Positions 1 through 5,292 of a DNA stretch of 5,292 bases are shown in pieces; within the stretch, counting starts at the first letter, position 1; each line of letters starts with the position of its first letter. Source of the DNA: an uncultured Bacilli bacterium (GTDB lineage Bacteria; Bacillota_I; Bacilli_A; RF39; UBA660). The notes beneath the pieces were generated by a model. That model was not told the DNA's origin. It saw nothing but the letters and a program-made list of their open reading frames with translations, and did not search any database. The DNA is taken from assembly GCA_947624535.1 (NCBI GenBank), contig CANQKU010000073.1:1-5292 (forward strand), written 5' to 3'. The position numbers and the translations under genes are program-made.

Positions 1-2769
1 ATGGGAATAGAGATAGCAGAAGGAATAGAAGTAGAAGGAGCAGAAGTATACTATAGTGATAGAGAAGATGCAACAGACGATTTAGAATATAAAGCAAACA
101 ATTGGAATAAAGAATTAGACCTAGAAACAGCAAAGAGCTATTTAATAGTAAAAGATGATATGGCAAGTGGAGAAAGACTAAATGCAAATTATAAAATAAA
201 TGTCCCAGAATTTTCAAGAAATAACTTAAATGCAAGAGAAAATTATAAAGTAAATTATTTAGATGAAAAAAATACTGAACAAAAATCAGAAGAATCAACT
301 CAAATAAATATAACAACAGGAAATGGACCTGACATAGCAATGAATGTAAAAACATCAGTAGGTGGAAATTCGGTAGAAACAGGAGAACAAGTTACATCTG
401 GGGAAATAATAAAATATGAAGTAACATTAACAAACAATGGAACTAAAGAAGCAACAGGAGTACAAGTATCAGAAACTATCAATGATAATGGAACAGTATT
501 AAATTATGAAAAAGTACCAGAAGAAGTAGGAGAAGATGAAGAAGGTGCAGGAGACTTAAATAAATTTGTAGAGCTAAATGAAAAAACCATGAATAAAACA
601 ATAGAAAAAATAGCAATAGGAGAAACAATAAAAGTAGACTTATATGCAAGAGCAACTTCTAGCGGAACATTAGAAAATCAAATACAAATAAATTATAATG
701 ATAAACAAGAAAATGTATCTGTATCAAATCAAGTAACATCAAGCAATATAAAAACTACTTTAGAAGCAGCAACATTTGACTCAGATCAAGATTCGTTAAG
801 AATAAATAATATTTATATATATTCTTTAAGAGTGGAAAATACATCTTCAAGCGAAATTGATAATTTAAAGGTTAATTTTAATACAAATGATTTAGTAAAT
901 ATTATTGGTTTACAATATGAAGAAAATGGAGATTATACTGAAATTGAAGAAAATGAAATAACAATTAATTTAGATGCTAATGAGTCAAAGGAGATTATTG
1001 TATATGCAGAAACAACGAAAGCAGGAACAGCAGAATTTTATGGAGTAGTAACACAAGGAAACACAAGAGTTAGATCAAATAAAATATCTAAAGATATAAA
1101 GACATTTGATATAAACTTAAATTTATCAGCTACAAATTCTGGAGAGGAAGTAAGACCTGGACAAGAAATTTATTATACAATAGATATTAATAATTTAACA
1201 AATGGATCAGAAATAGCATATTTAGAACTTGTAGATAGTATTTCAGAATTAATGGAAATAAATGACATATTAGTAGATGATAATATTATATCTGAAGAAG
1301 GCTATAATATAGACTATGGTGAAGGAAATGATAAAATAAGCCTAAGCTTGGAATTACAACAATCACAAAGTAGAAAAGTAGAAATAAGAGCAAAAGTTAA
1401 AGATAATGCTTTAGATATGATAAAACAAGATACTGAAATGAAAAACAGTGCAGAAGTTATAATAAATGATCAAATACTAGCAACATCAGATGAAGTAAGC
1501 CATATTCTAAGAATAAATAGTATAAATACAGGTTCAGAAAATGGTTCAGAACCAGGATCAGATACAGATCCTAATACTGGAAATGATGATAAACGTGCAG
1601 AAGTAGATGATTCATATACTGGTAGAACTCCAGGAAGTGTTGAAAAAGAAGATGAAGAAAATAATGAAAACAACGGAAATAATGGAAATACTTCAGGAGA
1701 AAGTCAAAACCCAGAACAAAATCCACAAGAAAATGAAGGATCAGAAAATGCTTCAAAAGTAACACATTCTATATTTGGAACTGTATGGAAAGATGAAAAC
1801 AAAGATGGAATAAAAGATAATCAAGAATCTAAGATAAAAGATATTTTAGTAGAACTAATAGATGCAACTAATGCTATAAAAGTAGCAGAAACAATAACTG
1901 ATGAGACAGGTGCATATACATTTAGTGGAGTTGTAGAAGGTAAATATATAATAGCATTTAATTATGATACAGAAAAATATATACCAACAACATATCAATT
2001 AGAAGGAACAACTGAAACTAAAAATTCAGATGCAATGTTATCAAAAATAATAATAGATGGAACAGAAAAAACAGCGACAATAACAGACACAATAAATTTA
2101 ACAACAAACAAAACAAATATAGACTTAGGATTAATAGATGCTGTAAACTATGATTTAAGCTTAACAAAAACAATTAATAAAGTAACAGTTACAAATAAAG
2201 CTGGAACTGAGGTAAAAGAATATAATGGAGCAGATTTAGCAAAAATAGAAATACATTCAAAAAATTTAGAAGGAAGTACAGTAGTAATAGAATATAAGAT
2301 AAGTGTAACTAACCAAGGAGAAGTTGCAGGTTATGTTAAATCAATAGTTGACTATAAACCAGCAGATTTAAGATTTGATTCTAGTTTAAACAAAGGTTGG
2401 TATCAATCAGAAGGAAATCTATATTCAGCAAGTTTAGCAAATACAAAGATAGAGCCAGGAGATACAAAAATTTTAACATTAATACTTACAAAAACAATGA
2501 CAGAATCAAATACAGGATTAGTTAATAACTTAGCAGAAATAGCGGAAGATTATAATGCTTTAGGATTAGTAGACAATGATTCTATATCTGGAAATAAACA
2601 AAAGAGAGAAGATGATATAGGATCAGCAAATACTATAATTAGTGTAAAGACAGGAGCAGCAGTAGGTTATATATCTTTTGTAGTTGCAATACTTGGATTA
2701 TTATTAACAGCAGCATATTTAATTAATATAAAAAATATAAAAACACCAAAAAGCAATGGAAGAATTTAA
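1..2769 (+). CDS. C-terminal part of a large multi-domain cell-surface protein (DUF11-like/SdrD B-like modules, membrane-anchored); 5' end outside window
   Basis: This is probably a surface adhesin or stalk protein held in the cell envelope by its C-terminus; the ligand cannot be read from the sequence. The frame is open from the first base and ends at TAA 2767-2769. The ATG at base 1 is probably an internal Met: there is no signal peptide, and residues 1-90 resemble the end of a beta-sandwich module (SGERLNANYKINVPE at 56-70). Visible modules are DUF11-like about 108-245 (YEVTLTNNGTKEATGVQVSE), Ig-like about 251-362, Ig-like about 366-503, acidic linker about 509-587, SdrD B-like about 589-712 (GTVWKDENKDGIKDNQES), DUF11-like about 715-865 (YDLSLTK, YKISVTNQGEVAG), and a membrane segment about 885-909 with the basic tail KNIKTPKSNGRI. 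I see no cysteine in the 922 residues. No LPXTG is present; SVKTG (881-885) sits at that position. The next gene starts 17 bases downstream, so the two are likely co-transcribed. Module calls come from recognised sequence patterns and were not searched. Confidence 0.88.
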   Translation: MGIEIAEGIEVEGAEVYYSDREDATDDLEYKANNWNKELDLETAKSYLIVKDDMASGERLNANYKINVPEFSRNNLNARENYKVNYLDEKNTEQKSEESTQINITTGNGPDIAMNVKTSVGGNSVETGEQVTSGEIIKYEVTLTNNGTKEATGVQVSETINDNGTVLNYEKVPEEVGEDEEGAGDLNKFVELNEKTMNKTIEKIAIGETIKVDLYARATSSGTLENQIQINYNDKQENVSVSNQVTSSNIKTTLEAATFDSDQDSLRINNIYIYSLRVENTSSSEIDNLKVNFNTNDLVNIIGLQYEENGDYTEIEENEITINLDANESKEIIVYAETTKAGTAEFYGVVTQGNTRVRSNKISKDIKTFDINLNLSATNSGEEVRPGQEIYYTIDINNLTNGSEIAYLELVDSISELMEINDILVDDNIISEEGYNIDYGEGNDKISLSLELQQSQSRKVEIRAKVKDNALDMIKQDTEMKNSAEVIINDQILATSDEVSHILRINSINTGSENGSEPGSDTDPNTGNDDKRAEVDDSYTGRTPGSVEKEDEENNENNGNNGNTSGESQNPEQNPQENEGSENASKVTHSIFGTVWKDENKDGIKDNQESKIKDILVELIDATNAIKVAETITDETGAYTFSGVVEGKYIIAFNYDTEKYIPTTYQLEGTTETKNSDAMLSKIIIDGTEKTATITDTINLTTNKTNIDLGLIDAVNYDLSLTKTINKVTVTNKAGTEVKEYNGADLAKIEIHSKNLEGSTVVIEYKISVTNQGEVAGYVKSIVDYKPADLRFDSSLNKGWYQSEGNLYSASLANTKIEPGDTKILTLILTKTMTESNTGLVNNLAEIAEDYNALGLVDNDSISGNKQKREDDIGSANTIISVKTGAAVGYISFVVAILGLLLTAAYLINIKNIKTPKSNGRI
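1525..1761 (+). other. Acidic, Asn/Glu/Gly/Ser-rich low-complexity linker in the first surface protein
   Basis: Residues about 509-587 have almost no hydrophobic residues and are rich in Asn, Glu, Asp, Gly, Ser and Pro (for example EENNENNGNNGNTSGES). It separates three N-terminal Ig-like modules from the SdrD B-like/DUF11-like C-terminal pair. It is probably a disordered, flexible spacer between two rigid rods, a common arrangement in wall proteins. The underlying DNA shows only imperfect, short A-rich repetition. Confidence 0.75.
1765..2136 (+). other. SdrD B-like module with EF-hand-like calcium loop (first protein)
   Basis: Residues about 589-712 follow the SdrD B-like plan: IFGTVWKDEN at the start, an acidic loop, a strand ILVELIDA, then TITDETGAYTFSGVVEGKY and a final NIDLGLID. 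The loop D598-x-N600-x-D602-G603-I604-x-D606-x-x-E609 has acidic or amide ligands at positions 1, 3, 5, 9 and 12 of a canonical EF-hand loop. Staphylococcal Sdr B modules use such loops to bind calcium and stiffen the stalk. Calcium binding here is inferred from the motif. Confidence 0.8.
2143..2595 (+). other. DUF11-like beta-sandwich module (first protein, membrane-proximal)
   Basis: Residues about 715-865 start with YDLSLTK and continue through VVIEYKISVTNQGEVAG, SIVDYKPADLRFD, a GW pair and IEPGDTKILTLILTK, ending near VNNLAEIAEDYN. This is the layout of DUF11/conserved-repeat modules of Gram-positive surface proteins. Lys723, Asp784 and Asn842 or Asn843 sit roughly where a CnaA-type Lys-Asp-Asn isopeptide triad would be, but I hold that assignment loosely. 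Confidence 0.6.
2611..2766 (+). other. C-terminal membrane anchor with possible non-canonical sorting motif (SVKTG)
   Basis: Residues 871-922 run DDIGSANTIISVKTG, then a hydrophobic stretch (about 885-909, with VVAILGLLLTAAYLI at its core), then a short basic tail with Lys911, Lys914, Lys917 and Arg921. This is the three-part plan of a sortase cell-wall sorting signal (motif, membrane span, positive tail), but LPXTG is absent and only the TG of that motif is matched. The alternative is simple retention as a single-pass membrane protein with a very short cytoplasmic tail. Confidence 0.65.
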
Positions 2770-2772
2770 GTG

Positions 2773-2779
2773 AAGGAGG
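2773..2779 (+). promoter_or_regulatory. Ribosome binding site for the second surface protein
   Basis: AAGGAGG, a near-perfect anti-16S match, lies 7 bases before the ATG at 2787 and fixes that start. It sits wholly in the 17-base gap after the TAA of the preceding gene. The gap has no room for a promoter or terminator, which supports one transcript for both genes. Confidence 0.92.
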
Positions 2780-2786
2780 ATGGAAA

Positions 2787-2873
2787 ATGAATAAAATAAA
2801 ATTTAAAGCAATAATAATTACAATAATATCTATACTTATTATATTTGGATTAAATATTTCCAAATCAGATGCA
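2787..2873 (+). other. Sec-type signal peptide
   Basis: Residues 1-29 have a basic N-region (MNKIKFK), a long Ile/Leu-rich core (AIIITIISILIIFGL) and a polar C-region ending in Ser-Asp-Ala, with signal peptidase I cleavage likely after Ala29. No lipobox is present. The mature protein would begin TYVPLASPG, placing Cys41 only 12 residues from the new N-terminus. Confidence 0.88.
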
Positions 2874-5292
2874 ACATATGTTCCATTAGCTTCACCAGGT
2901 CACTTCTGTATAGGTAGACACTTAGTTTATAATTCAAGAGTTGCGTCATGGTATAGACTATATAGTGGAAGTAACCAAGTAGATACACACTTAAAAGACG
3001 TAAATAGAAATGATGCAAGCATAAAAGCTAGAAGAAGACTAGCATATGCATTATATACTTCTGGGAATGACAGCTGGGGAAATAGAACTAGAGGAACTCA
3101 ATATTGGATATGGAATGAAATATATTCAGGAAATGGAAAATATTGGCCAGGAGTTCCAAAAAATATTATAAGAGGAGAATATCATTCAATTTCAAGTACT
3201 CAAACAGGAAGAGAAGTAGAAAGCTTTATAGCAAATGATGTTGGAGCAACAATAAAAGTAACAGGTTCATTATCAACAGAAAACTATAAAATGGGACCTT
3301 TTAAGGCTTCATATAATGGCAGAATAACAGAGATAACTGTAACAGATATAGATGGAAATGTTATAGAAAGTAAAGACTTACAAATAATACAAAACGATAG
3401 AGAAATAACATTAAATAATTATGATAGCACAATACAAAAAAATTACTATAATATAACAGAAAATCAAGATTTTTATATAATTAACAACTCTGGTAGAGAA
3501 GTTGATAAGATTTATTTCCACGTGTATATGGATCACACATATTATGTTACAAAATATGATTCATGGTGGGAAGGAATAATTCAACCAGTTCTTCATGTAA
3601 CTGAAAGAAAAGTACCTCAACATGAAATACTAGAGGCAGATTGTACATTAGATATCGAAGTAAAAAAGGGAGATATAGAACTTAGAAAGCTTGGAAATTA
3701 TAGCTATATAGATGAAAATGGAAAAGAGGTTACAGTTGAAGAACCTTTAAGTGGAGTAACATTTAAAGTATATTCTAATACATATAATAAATATGTAAAA
3801 GATATAGTATCAGAGACAAATGCTTCTGGTAAAACAAGAATAGAGTGGACTGATAAAATAGATGAAGCAAAAGAATATGTAACAGGAGAAGATGGAGTTG
3901 TAAAAATCACAAATTTATTAGCAGGTGGAAATTATAGCAACCCTGATGAAAATAAATATACTTATACTTTAATAGAAATTAAAGGTGATAATGAATATTA
4001 TATTGACCCATTAGAAATGTCAGGAGTAAGTTCAAATCAATCATACTTTAATCAAAAGATGGGAACATTTACAGATGAAAATGGAAAAACATATTATGCA
4101 ATAACTGATGTTAAAGTATTAGATAAATGGTCTTCTGGAAATGGTACAGTAAATTATTATATAATAACTGTAAAAAATGCTAGAACATCTGGAGATTTAA
4201 GAATTAATAAAGTAGATTCTAGACACAATGAAGTAAAACTTGAAGGTGCAGAATTTAAAGTACAATTAGTTAAAGCTCAAAAATATAATATTCAAAATAT
4301 GTGGATTAAACAAGCAGATTTAACAAATGGAAACTATGATTATTCTAAATTACACCATGATGCATATTTAGTAGATGAAAGCCAATCAGGAACATTTGTT
4401 ACAGATAAAAACGGAAGAATAAACATAAAAGGTATTATAAATGGAACATATCATATATATGAAACAAAAGCTGCTAAAGGTTATGATATAACAAAACAAG
4501 AAGGATATGGAAAAGACCTAGCACACCCAACTTGGGTAGATTATGGAGAAGTTGAAATTACTACAGAAAACAATATAGTATACGACTTTGTAGAAAATGA
4601 TAAAATTCTAGCTAAGATAGAAGGACATGTATGGTTAGATGGAATTGATACAAATAAACAAGGATCACAATATGATTCATTAAGATTTACTTATACAGAT
4701 AAAGTAGTAGACCCAGGAATAAGAGTTTACTTAAAAGATGAAAATGGTGTAGTAATTAATTCTACAATAACAGATGGAACAGGATATTGGCATATAGATA
4801 AAAAACAAGATAATACAGACATTAATTATTGGGACTTAGAAAATGCTTATATAGAATTTGCATATGACAATATCACATACGTTTGTGTAGACCCATTTGC
4901 TTTAGGTGGAACAGCTAACGTTACAGATAGCAATGGAAATACTGTAAAGAGTGTTGTAGCAAATTCAAAAGCACAAGAAGCAACATTAAGTCAAGATGAA
5001 TTAGAAGATTCAAAATTAACAGGAACACAAGGAAATCTTCCAGGAGAAGCAGTAACAAAACAAAATGCAACTAAAGGAATGGATCCAAATGAAATAGTTA
5101 ATGCAAGATGGGATAACCCAAATTATAATCTTGAAGAATTAGGACTAACAGGTTATTACAATGAAAGTAACTTTACAGTAGAAAACATAAACCTTGGATT
5201 ATGGGAAAAACTTGAACCAACACATGAAGTAACAGAAACATTAGAATATAGTAAAATACTAATTAATGGATACACATATACTTATGACTATG
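2787..5292 (+). CDS. Secreted multi-domain adhesin-like protein: thioester-type head, CnaB and SdrD B-like stalk; 3' end outside window
   Basis: This is probably a surface adhesin whose head could bond covalently to a target and whose stalk is stiffened by internal isopeptide bonds. ATG 2787 is supported by AAGGAGG 7 bases upstream and an immediate signal peptide. The frame stays open to the window end (835 codons, no stop), so the anchor is unseen. The order is: signal peptide 1-29 (cut likely after SDA); thioester-like domain about 30-130 with Cys41 (HFCIG) and Gln105 (GTQYWIWNE); Ig-like region about 150-285 (KMGPFKASYNGRITEITVTD); CnaB-like about 292-466 (IELRKLG, PLSGVTFKVYS, TLIEI, VKNA); CnaB-like about 469-605 (LRINKVD, LEGAEFKVQL, YHIYET, VEND); SdrD B-like about 610-805 (IEGHVWLDG, GIRVYLKDENG, TDGTGYW, NLGLW); then the start of a further module (INGYTYTYDY). 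The visible cysteines are 41, 286 and 700. It probably shares an operon with the preceding gene. The family placement is by motif; no specific named protein is recognised. Confidence 0.9.
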   Translation, partial: MNKIKFKAIIITIISILIIFGLNISKSDATYVPLASPGHFCIGRHLVYNSRVASWYRLYSGSNQVDTHLKDVNRNDASIKARRRLAYALYTSGNDSWGNRTRGTQYWIWNEIYSGNGKYWPGVPKNIIRGEYHSISSTQTGREVESFIANDVGATIKVTGSLSTENYKMGPFKASYNGRITEITVTDIDGNVIESKDLQIIQNDREITLNNYDSTIQKNYYNITENQDFYIINNSGREVDKIYFHVYMDHTYYVTKYDSWWEGIIQPVLHVTERKVPQHEILEADCTLDIEVKKGDIELRKLGNYSYIDENGKEVTVEEPLSGVTFKVYSNTYNKYVKDIVSETNASGKTRIEWTDKIDEAKEYVTGEDGVVKITNLLAGGNYSNPDENKYTYTLIEIKGDNEYYIDPLEMSGVSSNQSYFNQKMGTFTDENGKTYYAITDVKVLDKWSSGNGTVNYYIITVKNARTSGDLRINKVDSRHNEVKLEGAEFKVQLVKAQKYNIQNMWIKQADLTNGNYDYSKLHHDAYLVDESQSGTFVTDKNGRINIKGIINGTYHIYETKAAKGYDITKQEGYGKDLAHPTWVDYGEVEITTENNIVYDFVENDKILAKIEGHVWLDGIDTNKQGSQYDSLRFTYTDKVVDPGIRVYLKDENGVVINSTITDGTGYWHIDKKQDNTDINYWDLENAYIEFAYDNITYVCVDPFALGGTANVTDSNGNTVKSVVANSKAQEATLSQDELEDSKLTGTQGNLPGEAVTKQNATKGMDPNEIVNARWDNPNYNLEELGLTGYYNESNFTVENINLGLWEKLEPTHEVTETLEYSKILINGYTYTYDY
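2874..3176 (+). other. Probable Cys-Gln thioester domain (TED-like)
   Basis: Residues about 30-130 carry Cys41 in HFCIG and Gln105 in TQYWIW. Gram-positive thioester domains use a Cys after an aromatic residue and a Gln in a TQ-x-A-[I/V]-W motif to form an internal thioester that can attack host amines. Here the TQ, Ile and final Trp match, while the usual Ala is Trp107. RRRLAYALYTSG just before the Gln motif resembles the helix found at this place in clostridial members. The Cys-Gln distance is 64 residues, much shorter than in the streptococcal examples I remember, so a compact or diverged form is likely. The motif is seen; the bond is inferred. Confidence 0.62.
3660..4184 (+). other. CnaB-type module 1 with candidate isopeptide triad
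   Basis: Residues about 292-466 follow the CnaB (prealbumin-like) order: GDIELRKLG, then EEPLSGVTFKVYS, then EDGVVKITNLLAGG, then YTYTLIEI, and a last strand YYIITVKNA. Lys301, Glu397 and Asn464 are in the positions expected for Lys-Asn isopeptide bonding with a catalytic Glu. The module is longer than a minimal CnaB, with extra sequence about 330-365 and 400-455. The isopeptide bond is inferred from motif positions. Confidence 0.72.
4191..4601 (+). other. CnaB-type module 2 with candidate isopeptide triad
   Basis: Residues about 469-605 give a near-textbook CnaB pattern: GDLRINKVDS, then KLEGAEFKVQL, then TDKNGRINIKGIINGTYHIYET followed by AAKGYDI, and a final strand IVYDFVEND. Lys475, Glu559 and Asn604 are the likely isopeptide Lys, catalytic Glu and Asn. 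An insertion of about 40 residues (about 497-533, with HH at 522-523) lies between the second and third core strands. Confidence 0.8.
4614..5201 (+). other. SdrD B-like module with altered calcium loop and long insertion (second protein)
   Basis: Residues about 610-805 match the SdrD B-like frame at both ends: KIEGHVWLDG, GIRVYLKDENG and TDGTGYWHID at the start, NINLGLWEK at the end. The loop after VWLDG (618-629) lacks the regular D-x-N-x-DG-x-x-D-x-x-E spacing seen in the first protein. A polar insertion of roughly 90 residues (about 705-790, Thr/Asn/Gln-rich) precedes the last strand. The boundaries are approximate. Confidence 0.68.

Noticed and set aside
300..482. Minus-strand open frame of about 60 codons inside the first gene
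   Set aside because: It lies antisense to a well-supported coding region, has no convincing ribosome binding site or domain, and its composition is that expected of the complement of AT-rich coding DNA.
1666..1700. Possible tandem DNA repeat encoding NNGNNGN
   Set aside because: It is only two or three imperfect units of an A-rich 9-base pattern, which is ordinary low-complexity linker coding.
1470..1765. Two overlapping minus-strand open frames opposite the acidic linker
   Set aside because: Their Phe/Leu/Ser-rich, membrane-like translations are the mirror of the GAA/GAT/AAT-rich linker codons. They are shadows, not small membrane proteins.
2770..2786. Promoter or terminator between the two genes
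   Set aside because: The gap is 17 bases and is mostly occupied by the ribosome binding site. No hairpin or T-tract is present.
2850..2909. Lipoprotein processing at Cys41 of the second protein
   Set aside because: Cys41 is preceded by PGHF rather than a lipobox and lies far beyond the hydrophobic core. A signal peptidase I site after SDA fits better.
3704..3910. Minus-strand open frame of about 68 codons inside the second gene
   Set aside because: It is antisense to CnaB module 1, with no start context or recognisable motif.

Overview
The window holds two consecutive genes on the + strand, both cut by the window edges. Both encode large, multi-domain, exported surface proteins of the kind made by AT-rich Gram-positive bacteria. 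The DNA is very AT-rich. Isoleucine is mostly ATA and arginine is almost always AGA; I noticed a single CGT, near base 1594. The ribosome binding site is a strong AAGGAGG. Together with the repertoire of domains (thioester-like, CnaB, SdrD B-like, DUF11-like), this points to a Firmicute, most likely a clostridial and possibly host-associated lineage. That placement is inference, because the window has no taxonomic marker gene.

Layout. Bases 1-2769 are the C-terminal part of a surface protein. It has a string of Ig-like/DUF11-like beta-sandwich modules, an acidic Asn/Glu/Gly-rich linker, an SdrD B-like module with an EF-hand-like loop, one more DUF11-like module, and a C-terminal membrane segment with a short basic tail. 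Its true start is almost certainly upstream of base 1, since the first residues look like the end of another module rather than a signal peptide. After a 17-base gap carrying a strong Shine-Dalgarno sequence, a second gene starts at 2787 and is still open at 5292. Its 835 visible residues are a signal peptide, a probable thioester domain (Cys41 / Gln105), an Ig-like region, two CnaB-type modules with the Lys/Glu/Asn pattern of intramolecular isopeptide bonds, an SdrD B-like module and the beginning of what looks like a DUF11-like module.

How they fit together. The short gap and lack of a terminator suggest co-transcription. The second protein reads as an adhesin: a potentially covalent host- or surface-binding head on a stalk of self-crosslinked modules. 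The first protein shows how such a stalk may end in this organism. It lacks a recognisable LPXTG motif but has a ...SVKTG stretch just before the membrane segment, which could be a degenerate or alternative sorting signal. Both proteins share the module order SdrD B-like then DUF11-like, so they may be tandem paralogues. No sortase, RNA gene, mobile element, CRISPR array or promoter is visible, and no stretch longer than the 17-base gap is non-coding.
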